From assembly GCA_022600195.1 (NCBI GenBank), contig JAHZKX010000057.1:62001-126000 (forward strand): a DNA stretch of 64,000 nucleotides. Reading direction: 5' to 3'. The notes beneath the pieces were generated by a model. It was not told the DNA's origin and searched no databases. It worked only from the letters and a program-made list of their open reading frames with translations. The position numbers and the translations under genes were made by a program. Position 1 is the stretch's first letter; every line of letters begins with the position of its first letter. The stretch is from Planctomycetota bacterium (GTDB taxonomy: Bacteria > Planctomycetota > Planctomycetia > Planctomycetales > Planctomycetaceae). Positions 19,307 to 28,739 of this stretch are shown here, one piece after another.

Positions 19307-20305
19307 ATGCTGGATTCTAGAATCATAATTGTTGATGGTATGCCGGGTACTGGCAAGTCGACGGTTTCACAGTTCATCCATCTGCAATTGCACGCTATGA
19401 GCCGACCTTCACACTGGTGTCATGAAGAGCTCACAACTCATCCTGTTCGTTTATTCTATGATCCAGAGAGGCATCTTTCGTGGTCGGACTATAATGAAGA
19501 AGCTGCGTCGTGCTGGCAGCGCTATGCACATGAATTGCATACACAGAATCAGACCGCTATTCTCGACGCTGCAATCTTCCAGAACCATCTCCGATCGATG
19601 TTGATCTTTAATTGCGATCGAAATGCAATTCTTGATCTCGTGTGCAGAATAGAGAGGCTGATTGCCTCCCTGAATCCTGTTTTGATCTACCTGAGACCGA
19701 AGGATATCGAGAAGAACTTTCGTGACGTGGTCGAAGTCCGTGGTCAGCGCATGCTGGAACTTTGGATTGAAGCCCACGATCAGTACCCATACACGCGCAG
19801 GTTGCAAGTGAGTGGGTATTCTGGCTTCATTGCTTTCTGGAACGAATTTGGAGATATTTCAGATCGCATATTTGAAGGACTTGCCATCACCAATCTACGA
19901 CAAGATATTTCGAATGAGGATTGGGGTGCGCGTTATAGAGAGATACTCGAATTTCTGGAATTACCTTTACCTTTCGAACCTTCGTCGTCCTCAGTCCTTG
20001 ACCGATTCACCGGGAACTACGTACCGCTTGATGCGAATGCGGGGGCTGGGTTTGTGTTACAGGCGAGAGATGGGTGCTTGGTCGTGGCCGTCGATCAGCC
20101 AACATTTGATGTTGCCCGAGGACCAATCGGCCGCTTTCACGAGGTATGTCTCATTCCAAACGGGAAGAACCGATTCTACGTTGCAGCATGGCCGCATGAG
20201 GTTCAATTCACTGAGGACGAGCTGGGGACGGTTGTCACGATGTTAGTAAGCATCTCTGAGGACGGTTGGCCGCAGTTCAGTGAAGTATACATGAAGCAAC
20301 AATGA
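19307..20305 (+). CDS. P-loop kinase-like NTPase with C-terminal beta domain, unknown function
   Basis: Starting at the ATG at 19307, with AGAGG 8 bases upstream, the product has 332 residues. A Walker A loop GMPGTGKST begins at about residue 10, as in small-molecule or nucleotide kinases. Further on come TAILDAAIF, a Walker B-like strand, and the segment PVLIYLRPKDIEKNFRDVVE, which fits the base- or lid-binding part of thymidylate-kinase-like folds. From about residue 230 there is a separate beta-rich domain (RFTGNYVPLDANAGAGFVL) that resembles the small C-terminal barrels found after some hydrolases. Substrate unknown. It lies alone on the plus strand within the accessory segment. Confidence 0.72.
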   Translation: MLDSRIIIVDGMPGTGKSTVSQFIHLQLHAMSRPSHWCHEELTTHPVRLFYDPERHLSWSDYNEEAASCWQRYAHELHTQNQTAILDAAIFQNHLRSMLIFNCDRNAILDLVCRIERLIASLNPVLIYLRPKDIEKNFRDVVEVRGQRMLELWIEAHDQYPYTRRLQVSGYSGFIAFWNEFGDISDRIFEGLAITNLRQDISNEDWGARYREILEFLELPLPFEPSSSSVLDRFTGNYVPLDANAGAGFVLQARDGCLVVAVDQPTFDVARGPIGRFHEVCLIPNGKNRFYVAAWPHEVQFTEDELGTVVTMLVSISEDGWPQFSEVYMKQQ

Positions 20306-20873
20306 CCGCTCAGGATCATGCCTATCGCTACCCACTCTTTCCCTATTCTCAGAATGTGTGCTTTTCAACACGCCCCACCCAATTCGCTGACTCCAAAGGT
20401 GCGCGTGGAAGCCATACGTATTCGCGAATTCATCGCTATCCGGAAAATTCTGATCAGGTCGGCTCCTGGAGTGTCAAATCAAAGCAACGGTCTTCGCGAT
20501 AGTGAAAGTGTCCGCATCTCGTACTCGCCTGCAACAGTTTTTCCGAACTCTCTGCGAAAACGCCTCGCTGCCATGCAAGAACTCAGAACAGACTCTGTAG
20601 CCGCCAGTTGACCTGACTACTTCCCGTCTGTTACCATTCGTCTACGCGTCGAAGTGGTCTCTTCAGTGTCGTATCAGACAACGCTGCAGAGAAAAGTTCT
20701 TTTCGAGGAACAGCACTAAACAGGGCAAAAGGCACGAAGAGGAAAGTGACGCAGAAGGTTTTTAGATTTATCGACACTAAAGGAATTGGACCGAAAGGCC
20801 CATGTGCCAAAAACGTCAAGCCGATCTGACGATTCTGAGAGCAATATTCGTTTTCAAACAGGGAGAAACAGAT
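20306..20873. other. 568-bp gap without a supported gene
   Basis: Several short frames cross this stretch on both strands, including 97 codons at 20318 and a Phe-rich 110-codon frame on the minus strand, but none has a ribosome site or protein-like composition. No RNA gene or repeat was recognised. Loose packing like this is unlike the rest of the window. Confidence 0.4.
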
Positions 20874-20981
20874 ATGGGTGACAAGGGAAGCAAAGATAAA
20901 GGCAAAAGAGAACAACAGAAAAAAGCCCTGCTGACTCCAAAGGAAAAACGAAAACTCAAACAAGAAAAGAAGAATAAATAG
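20874..20981 (+). CDS. Small lysine-rich protein (35 residues)
   Basis: A short frame begins MGDKGSKDKGKREQQKKA and ends in a run of Lys, Arg, Glu and Gln (19 of 35 residues are Lys, Arg or Glu). The ribosome site GGGAG lies about 8 bases before the ATG. The low-complexity yet ordered pattern, with a central LLTPKEKRKLK, resembles the tiny basic proteins annotated as hypothetical in many bacteria. It is likely a nucleic-acid-binding or ribosome-associated peptide, but the function is unknown. Its direction matches the methyltransferase-like genes that follow at 21038. Confidence 0.65.
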   Translation: MGDKGSKDKGKREQQKKALLTPKEKRKLKQEKKNK

Positions 20982-21037
20982 ATACGCACCGTTGCCTGTC
21001 AGGCTGCCAATTTATACATAACGAAACCCATTTTTTT

Positions 21038-21733
21038 ATGGAACGTCCGTTCTTCGAAATCCTCGCTTATGAAGACACCGAACTCGGCATACTCTGTTTG
21101 CGGCGTCGCGAGCTACTGTGTGAGCCAGGAACGATCGTCACTGAAGTCACGCTCGACCACGAATTCCTGATGAGCAGTTACCTGACGGCATCCGAGAAGG
21201 CACTGTCCGAAATCGCTCTAAAGATGCACTCAGCATCCCACTTGCGGGTTCTGGTTGGAGGCCTCGGCTTGGGTTATACTGCTTGTACAGCGCTGGAATC
21301 CGATCGAGTTTCACAATGCGAAGTTGTCGAGTTTCTTCCGCAGGTGATCAACTGGCTGGAGCAAGGGCTGGTTCCTCTGTCAGACAAACTGAACGCAGAC
21401 AACCGGCTAAAAGTGAATCAGAGTGACATCTATCAGCAACTCGCCAGTCCGCCGGAACAGAAGCATGACCTGATCCTCATCGATGTGGATCATTCGCCGG
21501 ATGAGAACCTGGACAAAGCCAACGGTAAATTCTACACAGCCGATGGATTGCAGCGTGCGAAGCTCCATCTAGAAGAAGACGGAATTCTCGGCGTCTGGTC
21601 GTATGCAGAGAGTTCACCGTTTGTCGATGCACTGCACGAGGTATTCCGCGAAGTTCGTATTGAACCTGTGACCATTTTCAACAATCTGATAAACGTACAG
21701 CAAACCGACTGGCTGTTTTTTGCTCGTGGCTGA
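21038..21733 (+). CDS. Spermidine-synthase-like SAM-binding protein
   Basis: The 231-residue product has the Rossmann methyltransferase fold of the spermidine/spermine synthase superfamily. Motif I is VGGLGLGYTA at about residue 73; motif II carries VVEFLPQVINW with the acidic ribose ligand; and LILIDVDHSP gives the active-site Asp region. The N-terminal strand module is LAYEDTELGILCLRRRELL. Because the typical polyamine-site residues are not clear, the reaction could be another transfer from SAM or decarboxylated SAM. A second methyltransferase-like gene starts 48 bp downstream, so the two probably form one transcript. Confidence 0.8.
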   Translation: MERPFFEILAYEDTELGILCLRRRELLCEPGTIVTEVTLDHEFLMSSYLTASEKALSEIALKMHSASHLRVLVGGLGLGYTACTALESDRVSQCEVVEFLPQVINWLEQGLVPLSDKLNADNRLKVNQSDIYQQLASPPEQKHDLILIDVDHSPDENLDKANGKFYTADGLQRAKLHLEEDGILGVWSYAESSPFVDALHEVFREVRIEPVTIFNNLINVQQTDWLFFARG

Positions 21734-21781
21734 GTCTGCTTCAGTCAATTCTGAATCGAAGTTCTTGCAGGATTACTTGAT

Positions 21782-22426
21782 GTGCCTTTGGTGGAAATTG
21801 AAATTTCGAATAATGATTCGGTCTTACCCGACGAGATCGTTGCTTTTCTTCACGAAGCTGATTTGAGAGTCAGCCAGTTTCTCCAGGCTAGTCCCCGCCG
21901 CGCCACTGGATTTGTCCCGAGTGATTTCAAAACGGTCTACCATGCTCTGCAAGCCATCACCGACGCGAATCTTGCCTCCGGAACTTTATTGTGCGAATGG
22001 GGAAGTGGCTTCGGCGTGGTAGCGTCGTTAGCCGCAATGCTTGAGTTTATGGCCTGTGGCATTGAGATTGAGCAAGACCTCGTCGATGCATCCCGAAGCC
22101 TGGCTGATGACTTTGGTCTGCCCGTGGAGTTCGTTCAAGGCAGCTTCATTCCCTCGGGCGCCGAATCCTGTGTCGAGGAAGCCTATGCCGAAAACAATGC
22201 AGAGTATTCCTGGCTCATCACAGATGCGGACGATGGATACGAAGAACTGGAACTTGATCCCAATGATTTTGACGTAGTTTTCGCCTATCCCTGGCCGGGT
22301 GAGGAATATCTGGTCACGAGTTTGTTCGAGAAATATGCCGCCGAAGGGGCACTGTTGCTGACATATAACCACCTTGAGTCAGTGAGCCTTCGACGGAAGC
22401 TGAGTGATCAGCCTGGTGACCCGTAA
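21782..22426 (+). CDS. Class I SAM-dependent methyltransferase-like protein
   Basis: The 214-residue product begins at a GTG codon and shows motif I CEWGSGFGVVASLAA at about residue 70, then GIEIEQDLVDASR with the acidic end of strand 2, and an acidic segment before the strand FDVVFAYPWPGEEY. This fits DOT1/PRMT-like or protein-modifying methyltransferases in outline. The target is unknown. The position of the start is uncertain because no strong ribosome site is seen. It follows the spermidine-synthase-like gene closely in the same direction. Confidence 0.75.
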   Translation: MPLVEIEISNNDSVLPDEIVAFLHEADLRVSQFLQASPRRATGFVPSDFKTVYHALQAITDANLASGTLLCEWGSGFGVVASLAAMLEFMACGIEIEQDLVDASRSLADDFGLPVEFVQGSFIPSGAESCVEEAYAENNAEYSWLITDADDGYEELELDPNDFDVVFAYPWPGEEYLVTSLFEKYAAEGALLLTYNHLESVSLRRKLSDQPGDP

Positions 22427-22866
22427 GACATTCGGATTTCAACGTTCAATACCAGACAAGAATCTGAAGTTTGGGAGATTGGATTTCCGCGAAACAACTG
22501 CCGACTGCTGCGTTCAGAACTGACTTGACAGACCATTTTTCTTGGTCCTGGCGACACGCCTCGCATCCAGATGTGCTGTTAACCTACGCCCCTGCTCGAT
22601 TCTGTTCATGAAACTAGTCGAATACACAACTGCAAAACAAACCACCGTTAAACAGCTTTCTACGTGCGATCAGGCAAAGTCGACGTCTTTTACTGTCTCA
22701 GTCTTTGCTGAAATCAAGGGTGGCGAAGGCGTTTTGTATAGGTTAAATTGTATTACTGAAATCGTCTGGTCAGTTTGATTGGCATCCATTCGAATTGTCC
22801 GTGGCCTTTTACAAAATTGATCACCTACACCATCCTGAAGTGCGTCCCACACAATTGAGCAATCAC
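22427..22866. other. 440-bp gap without a supported gene
   Basis: Holds the leader of the esterase gene. The frame of that gene stays open to a TTG at 22795, but the signal peptide begins at 22867. A 78-codon frame at 22542 lacks a ribosome site and looks random. No repeat or RNA gene is evident. Confidence 0.4.
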
Positions 22867-25353
22867 ATGAGCAAAGCGTTTTACACCATAGTGCTGTCAT
22901 GGATCGTCATGAGTGGTTCCGCGCGTGCGGCAGACTGGACCGAACAGGCAGGACGCTGGATTCCACAGAGTTACTGGAGCGATGCTGCCATCACGCAATC
23001 GTATGCGTTTCACTCATTCTCTGATGACAAAATCGATGGAGAGAGCAGTGTTGCCGTCGATATTGATGTGGCAGCAGACAAGCCACGCAATATGGTCGAG
23101 TTGCGTTTTGAGCCGACCAAACCGCTCGATCTCTCAAAGATCGATGCCATCACGTTGTCAGCAAAATCGCTTACGGTGGGAGGACTGAAACTGCGCGACA
23201 TCTACCTCTGCAGTCCGGGCTTTCAGAAGCTTGCGACGGTTATTCCCACGAAACCGGTTATCCTCAAACCTGGTGAAGACTGGCGTCAGATTACTTTCGA
23301 TCTGTCTGAAGCACGGATTTTGGATAAGAGTCTGCCGACGGGCAAACAGGGCTCATACGACCGGCGGGATGTCGCAACCATCTGCATCAATTTTCTGCTT
23401 CCGGAAGGGAAAGTTCATGGGCGACTGCTGCTGGATGGCCTGAAGCCAATCGACTTACCTCCCTCGCCTGTCGTTCGCAAAATATTACCGGAAGGCGGAA
23501 TCAAGGTCACAACACCACATTACAACGTCTTGATTGGATCCAGCGGGTATGTTCAATCGATTCAGGTCGGGAAGTTCGATTTCTTACAAGCCGCTCTGCC
23601 TTCTGGAAGTTCAGCCTCAACAGCATCGGCGGCATTTGAGAATAACAATCCAGGTGAACGCCTTTTGAAACTGGATGATGTTCGGCTGGAAGGTCGGTCC
23701 AGAGTCCTAGCAACCGGTGACAAGCTCTCTCTGCGATATGTCTTCCGCGAGCATGATTTCGATATCGAGGTTTGTCAGACTGCGACGTCGGGCGGATTGA
23801 ATCTTAACCTGGTACTTGCCGATGGCGTTGTCGCCAGTCTCGACGACAGAACCGACCGTGGGCTATATCGAAACAAGCTGGATGAAGGGCGACAGATCAG
23901 CAGCCGTCTGATGACGAATGCGGGACCCGTTCTGTTCGCCAGCCAGCATGTGGTGGGGTACTCACGCGTCGCCACAACACGACTTCCCGGAGATCACTGG
24001 GCCTGGCAGTTTCTTTCCTGGGGTTCCGGATCGAACAAACTGACGCTCCGTCCGCTTGAGAACCCAGCCGCTGCAGAAGCGATCGGTGTCTCGATCGGCT
24101 CTGCCAGCGACGACTTTTTATTGCCCACTGGTCAGCCAGTTTCGTTCGATTTGAAGGCCAGAAATTTCTCAGCCAAAGTGCAACGTGGAACGTTTTCATT
24201 CCAAATCTGTGATTATCTCACGCGCGAAGTTATTGAAGAGCGAGTCACCCCTTTCGAACTCAACGCCGGTGACACAACATCGATTCCCACACAGATCAAA
24301 TTCGATCGCCCTGGAGTGTTCCGTGGACGTGTGAAAGTGTCTCACGACAAGGCTCACGAACGCACTGTGGAATGGGTTTTCACACATGACTTCTCGAATT
24401 ACGATCCACCACAGCGACGGCCGGACGACTTTGATGAGTTTTGGCAGCAGACCCTGGAAGAACTGGCTAACATTCCCATGGCTGCGGAATTGACACCAGT
24501 ACCCGAGCAAAGCGACGCCCATTCCGAAGTTTTTAAAGTCAGTCTTGCCGGTTTGAACGGACGACGGTTTTATGGCTGGTACTGGAAGCCGCGAAAACCG
24601 GGCCGTTATCCCGTACGACTCGAACTCCCCAGTTCGGGCATCTACAAGCGGACTGCGGCCCAGGTGCCTCACGGTCCAAACTACTGCGGCATGTGGATTG
24701 CCATTCATGGATTGCCCGTCGAGCTTGACTACGAATCGCGACCCGATGATCCGGCGGCGTGGAATTACTGGACTTATGGAATCGAGACGCCACAGACGTC
24801 AATGTGGCGAACGATTTATGCCAGTATGGTTCGATCTGTCGATTTTCTGGCTACTCGGCCAGAAGTCGATGTCAAACGGATTATGTCCTCTGGTGGCAGT
24901 CAGGGTGGCGGGCTGTCTCTGGTTCTTGCCGGCCTCGACAAACGAATCAGCTTTGCTGCACCGGCTCACAGCGGACTGTGTCGTTTGGACTGGACTGTGA
25001 AGTTCAAGCCGGGCTTCTGGCCTTTCGACATGAGTGCCAAACCAGCCGGACAATCAGAGAAACGATTCCTGCATACTTTGAGCTATTTCGATGCAGCAAA
25101 CTTCGCTCCGCGCATCCAGTGCCCGGTCTTTGCGGAAGTGAGTCTGCTGGACACAGTGACGGCCAGTGGAAATCAGATTGCGGCACTCACTGGCATTCAG
25201 CCGGGACTGCTGGAACTAATCTGTGACCCCTGGCACAGTCACGCTTCGAGTATCCGTGGGTCCCGCCTGAGAGCCGAGGCCATCAGTCGCTGGCTCAATC
25301 GTGAGGCACCGGTCCAAAAGCCGATCAAGCCCGCGTTACAGACAAGAGAATGA
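22867..25353 (+). CDS. Exported acetyl-xylan-esterase-like hydrolase with N-terminal accessory domains
   Basis: The ATG at 22867 opens a signal peptide (FYTIVLSWIVMSGSARA), giving 828 residues. Residues about 25-200 resemble a carbohydrate-binding jelly roll (RFEPTKPLDLSKIDAITLS, then VATICINFLLPEGKVHGRLLLDGL). A middle beta region follows. From about residue 540 comes an AXE1-type alpha/beta hydrolase. Its nucleophile Ser sits in SSGGSQGGGLSL; the acid is likely the Asp in LLDTVTASGNQ; and the His is in DPWHSHAS. Such enzymes deacetylate plant or algal polysaccharides, which fits polysaccharide-degrading planctomycetes. No glycoside hydrolase is nearby. It is the last gene before the right-hand repeat. 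Confidence 0.87.
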   Translation: MSKAFYTIVLSWIVMSGSARAADWTEQAGRWIPQSYWSDAAITQSYAFHSFSDDKIDGESSVAVDIDVAADKPRNMVELRFEPTKPLDLSKIDAITLSAKSLTVGGLKLRDIYLCSPGFQKLATVIPTKPVILKPGEDWRQITFDLSEARILDKSLPTGKQGSYDRRDVATICINFLLPEGKVHGRLLLDGLKPIDLPPSPVVRKILPEGGIKVTTPHYNVLIGSSGYVQSIQVGKFDFLQAALPSGSSASTASAAFENNNPGERLLKLDDVRLEGRSRVLATGDKLSLRYVFREHDFDIEVCQTATSGGLNLNLVLADGVVASLDDRTDRGLYRNKLDEGRQISSRLMTNAGPVLFASQHVVGYSRVATTRLPGDHWAWQFLSWGSGSNKLTLRPLENPAAAEAIGVSIGSASDDFLLPTGQPVSFDLKARNFSAKVQRGTFSFQICDYLTREVIEERVTPFELNAGDTTSIPTQIKFDRPGVFRGRVKVSHDKAHERTVEWVFTHDFSNYDPPQRRPDDFDEFWQQTLEELANIPMAAELTPVPEQSDAHSEVFKVSLAGLNGRRFYGWYWKPRKPGRYPVRLELPSSGIYKRTAAQVPHGPNYCGMWIAIHGLPVELDYESRPDDPAAWNYWTYGIETPQTSMWRTIYASMVRSVDFLATRPEVDVKRIMSSGGSQGGGLSLVLAGLDKRISFAAPAHSGLCRLDWTVKFKPGFWPFDMSAKPAGQSEKRFLHTLSYFDAANFAPRIQCPVFAEVSLLDTVTASGNQIAALTGIQPGLLELICDPWHSHASSIRGSRLRAEAISRWLNREAPVQKPIKPALQTRE

Positions 25354-25477
25354 AGCTTCTTTACTGACTCGCCAAACTTTAGTCAGTGCGAATTAGTGAA
25401 TTCTCTCAGCAAAACCAGGTCATTTCACGAACAATCACTCAAACCACCGAAAACGCGGACATTGAAATATTCAATAC
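25354..25477. other. Short gap before the right-hand repeat
   Basis: Part of a 514-bp stretch without a supported gene between the esterase and the lipoprotein genes, most of which is taken up by the repeat and the following AT-rich leader (25592-25867). No gene or clear promoter was recognised. Confidence 0.35.
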
Positions 25478-25591
25478 GCCAGTACGCCATTAAATTTGAT
25501 TGCTTCAATATCCACTACTCTAAAACGGCTCGACATTCGCGTTTTGATTTGGATTACTGTTTCACAATTCTGATTGAGGATGCTCCTGAAA
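25478..25591 (+). repeat. Right copy of the imperfect 114-bp direct repeat
   Basis: Matches 17481-17594 in the same direction without gaps (about 71 percent over 114 bases, 75 percent over the 79-base core 25513-25591). It ends the accessory segment on the right. No flanking short duplication or integrase gene was seen. Confidence 0.7.
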
Positions 25592-25867
25592 TTCGTAGAT
25601 ACTCATAGAAGAAAGCTGCCATGTATTTGCTCGGCCTGTATTGTATACAGAATTAATTTCTTTTTGAAACAAAGGATATTCCCCAGTTCCACAATCGGAG
25701 TAACCAGTAGCAAGATCAGGCTCCACCCTTTTGGCACATGTTGCATGAGTGACTTTGCTATTGTATATTAGCAATCTGTCTTCTATCAAACAAAGGATGC
25801 TTGTCATTTGCCGTGACTATCTCATCCTGAGTGCGGCCCTGTTTTTTAACTAAAAAGAAATTTTTTA

Positions 25868-26308
25868 ATGACGCGCTTATTTATTTCTGGCATATTACTC
25901 GCTGGTTTAATTTTCTGTGGTGGATGCCGAAAAACGACACCTGACAATCCGGAAACGATTCTGACATCTCCTGCAGATGAAGAAGAGGCAGCTTTGCAGG
26001 TGGTTGGAAATCTGTATGGATTTTATGCCGCGTATCATAAAAAAGGGCCTACAGGCTGGGATGATTTAAAAGACGCGAGTTCGAACGCTACTGCTTCTGC
26101 ACAAAAAGAGGCTTCGGATGCGATCCAGCAAGTCCAGGCAGCCGGTTTCAAGATGACATGGGGAGTCGACAAACCATTGCTGAAAAAAGAAGGCATCAAA
26201 GCTGATGATTATGTCATTGCCGAATCTGCTGACGGACTTCGCAAACTGATGTTTAGTGGAAATGTGAAAACGACAAAGCCTGAAACGAAAAAAGACAGAC
26301 AGAATTAA
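25868..26308 (+). CDS. Lipoprotein of unknown function
   Basis: The 146-residue product has a lipoprotein signal peptide with the lipobox LIFCGGC (Cys at residue 20), so it should be membrane-anchored by lipid. The rest is an Ala/Lys-rich domain with a central helix (VVGNLYGFYAAYHKKGP) and the TWGVDKPLLKKEGI segment. Such short lipoproteins are common in planctomycetes and have no known role. A weak hairpin covers the stop codon. Confidence 0.78.
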   Translation: MTRLFISGILLAGLIFCGGCRKTTPDNPETILTSPADEEEAALQVVGNLYGFYAAYHKKGPTGWDDLKDASSNATASAQKEASDAIQQVQAAGFKMTWGVDKPLLKKEGIKADDYVIAESADGLRKLMFSGNVKTTKPETKKDRQN

Positions 26309-26322
26309 GTTCTGCCTGCCTT
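26296..26322 (+). terminator. Weak hairpin at the lipoprotein gene end
   Basis: A 9-bp stem with one mismatch (CAGACAGAA and TTCTGCCTG) spans the stop codon, followed by only three T bases. It could help to end transcription before the convergent sat gene. Confidence 0.3.
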
Positions 26323-26349
26323 TGATTCATCAATTACAAAGTGATTCTA

Positions 26350-27609
26350 TCAGGCTTGCTTCATCGCTTCCGACAGAATCTTGGAAGTACTTTCCCGCAT
26401 GATCCGTGGATCGACCATTTCTCCTTCGAGAAGCGTTGCACGAACCTGCTTTCCGGAAATGAAAACTGGTTTTTCTTCCGAATGGTTTTCCATCAAATCA
26501 ACTCGGCCCAAAGATTCGTAGAACGCAGCAAAGCCAACGTTCACAGGCTCAATTAGTAATTCGCCAGCGAGATTGTTGAAAATCTCCTGTGCATCGAAGT
26601 CACCCCAGATGGCAGTTCCATCTGCATAAGGAGCATCAGCGTGCTTGCGGCCGATGACTATGTTGGTGTATCCCATGTTCTGGCGATAGATCCCGTGCAT
26701 GACTGCTTCTTTGGGTCCACCATAGAACATCTTGATATCCAAACCGAGCAATGCAACACGGTCAGGAGGGGAATCATCACGCGGTCCCCACAGTTCGGGA
26801 TCGCTGTCACCATCGCCGAGTTCCCGGTTCTCGATGAGTTTTTCATAAGTTTCCATCCGGATCTCGGCACTCACATCGTCACTCTTGGTTTCGCCAACGA
26901 GTGGATTCAAAACAGCACCGGCATTTTTGCCCTGTCGCAGAAGTGTTTCCAGTCCGTAAACCAGAGCATATTCGTGAGCACGATGCAGAGGGTTACGGGT
27001 TTGAAATGCGACAACTGCATCCCAGCCTTTTTCTGCAATCAGTGCACGAACTTCGCGAGGTGTGAGAACGTATTTGCCGAATGAACTATTTTTGGGTTGA
27101 GGTAAAACACGAATCTCACCACCAATCAGGTGTGAATTAGCTGCGTCACCTTCGAGGACCATAGCCGCACCAGGATGATCAGTGCGTTCTGTCTGATAAA
27201 CACTCTTCAGATATTTAGGTTTATCCCACTCGAAGACATCGGTGATATCCAGAGTTGCAACGATTTCGCCGGCAGGGTTTGTCAACGCGACTTTTTGACC
27301 GCTGGACAATGTAGCAGCCAGTTCAGAAGTCACAGGTAATGAAAGTGGAATGGTCCAGGCATATTGCTTGCCATCCACTTCAATGCAGGCCTCATCGAGT
27401 ACACGGTTGAAAACCTCACTACCCATTGGCCCTGTCAAAGGGCTAAGTGTGCCATCTCCCAGTCGGTATACGGTTGATAGATCAGCCGCTGAAACAGGAA
27501 CTTTGGTAAGTGTTGCTGCTTCTGCTTTGAAGCTTTCGATTTCCGCAGCGGGGACTGTACAACAGACAGGTTCGCTCAGACCTCCGTGGGGGGCAATTAA
27601 ATCAGCCAT
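26350..27609 (-). CDS. sat: Sulfate adenylyltransferase (ATP sulfurylase)
   Basis: Sat joins sulfate and ATP to adenylylsulfate and pyrophosphate, the first step of sulfate use. The ATG at 27609 gives 419 residues; a TTG-based start at 27633 would add eight. Motifs typical of the homo-oligomeric type are [15 protein letters not shown] (HxxH-type nucleotide loop), [11 protein letters not shown] and IGRKHADAP. The N-terminal PUA-like domain covers about residues 1-160. No CysN/CysD or reductase genes lie close by, so APS kinase or reductase must be elsewhere. The convergent neighbour ends 41 bp away. Confidence 0.94.
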   Translation of the reverse strand: MADLIAPHGGLSEPVCCTVPAAEIESFKAEAATLTKVPVSAADLSTVYRLGDGTLSPLTGPMGSEVFNRVLDEACIEVDGKQYAWTIPLSLPVTSELAATLSSGQKVALTNPAGEIVATLDITDVFEWDKPKYLKSVYQTERTDHPGAAMVLEGDAANSHLIGGEIRVLPQPKNSSFGKYVLTPREVRALIAEKGWDAVVAFQTRNPLHRAHEYALVYGLETLLRQGKNAGAVLNPLVGETKSDDVSAEIRMETYEKLIENRELGDGDSDPELWGPRDDSPPDRVALLGLDIKMFYGGPKEAVMHGIYRQNMGYTNIVIGRKHADAPYADGTAIWGDFDAQEIFNNLAGELLIEPVNVGFAAFYESLGRVDLMENHSEEKPVFISGKQVRATLLEGEMVDPRIMRESTSKILSEAMKQA

Positions 27610-27772
27610 TGTTTGATTTCTCAATATTGACAAAAGGGTTTCAGAATGAACGCCAACCAGATGGCGTCTTTACTAGCGAAATTAGGGGAACGCATTGAAA
27701 ACTTCAAGCAACAGACGGGGGGATTCATCGAATTCAAAAAACTCTCTTGATTGAGATCGTTTTTTGATGCAT

Positions 27773-28594
27773 TTAGTCTCTCAAACCTGCCTGTTTCATC
27801 AGGAAATTCGTCGATTCATAGGCTTCACGGACCCATGCCTCGATTTTGTCCGGTTCAGGTGAATATTCCAATTCCAGCGAAATTGCCCCGTCAATGTTCA
27901 ATTTTTTGATTTCGTTCAGATAGGGCTCAAATTTCACAACTCCCCTGCCCGGTGGCAAATCGCCGTGCACTTTTCCATCACAATCCGAGATATGTACGTG
28001 AGTGGCTTTTCCCTGCAGTTTTCCGAGTTCATCCGGTTTCACATCTGCCAGCAATAAATGGGAAATGTCGATATTAGCCTTCAATACAGGATGGTTGACA
28101 TCATCCACAAAGCGCACCATTTCATCGACGTTATTCAAAAGAGAGAGCGGAAACGGTTCCAGTTCCAGTGCAATTTCCAGCCCCAGCGTCTCCGCATATT
28201 CTGCTAACGCCTGACATTGTTCGACTCCCAGTTGCCATTGTGCTTCTGGCGGTATGACTTCGCGATTCCAGATATATTCGCCAAGCACCAGCAAAAGGTT
28301 TTTGGCTTCATATTCATAACACAGGTCCAGATATGACTTCACTCTTTGCAGATGAAATCGTTGTACACTCGGGTTAAAGTCGATCAATCCGACCGCAACA
28401 CAACAGACTGATACGATCGGGAGGTCTAATCGATGACACGTATCCTTTACCAGTTTTTGTTCGCGGATATCCACATCCAGTGGATCGATAAAAATGTCGA
28501 CGCAATCGAAACCGATCTCTTTTGTCTTCTGCAAACCCCAGGCAGTATCACGACCCGCTTGAGCCCATGCCGAGTTTATCATTCCGAGTTTCAT
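27773..28594 (-). CDS. Sugar phosphate isomerase/epimerase-like TIM-barrel protein
   Basis: The 273-residue product belongs to the AP endonuclease 2 / xylose-isomerase-like barrel family. Conserved metal-ligand segments are ALELEPF (Glu), KANIDISHLLLADV (Asp and His), HVHISDCDGKVHGDLPPGRGVV (His, Asp) and the C-terminal SLELEYSPEP (Glu). This set fits epimerases or isomerases of ketoses or inosose dehydratases. The substrate is not known. The ribosome site AAAGGA lies before the ATG. It is divergent to the SDR gene, with 145 bp between, which could be a shared control region. Confidence 0.85.
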   Translation of the reverse strand: MKLGMINSAWAQAGRDTAWGLQKTKEIGFDCVDIFIDPLDVDIREQKLVKDTCHRLDLPIVSVCCVAVGLIDFNPSVQRFHLQRVKSYLDLCYEYEAKNLLLVLGEYIWNREVIPPEAQWQLGVEQCQALAEYAETLGLEIALELEPFPLSLLNNVDEMVRFVDDVNHPVLKANIDISHLLLADVKPDELGKLQGKATHVHISDCDGKVHGDLPPGRGVVKFEPYLNEIKKLNIDGAISLELEYSPEPDKIEAWVREAYESTNFLMKQAGLRD

Positions 28595-28739
28595 AGTTGT
28601 CCTTTCACCCCTGCTGTCGATTTGCTGTCTTTCCTGTTATATAAAGATAGCAATCCGCTTGCAGCGGGAAAAGGCTTTTACCAGAATAGGAACGTCTCAC
28701 TCTTTAATGATCTCAATCCGTACCAGAATGAACTAACCG

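Noticed and set aside
20318..20611. 97-codon frame after the kinase-like gene
   Set aside because: No ribosome site and no protein-like pattern; probably chance in a non-coding gap.
20631..20963. 110-codon Phe-rich frame on the minus strand
   Set aside because: It is the antisense of the small lysine-rich gene and its leader: Lys codons read backwards give Phe and Leu. No ribosome site.
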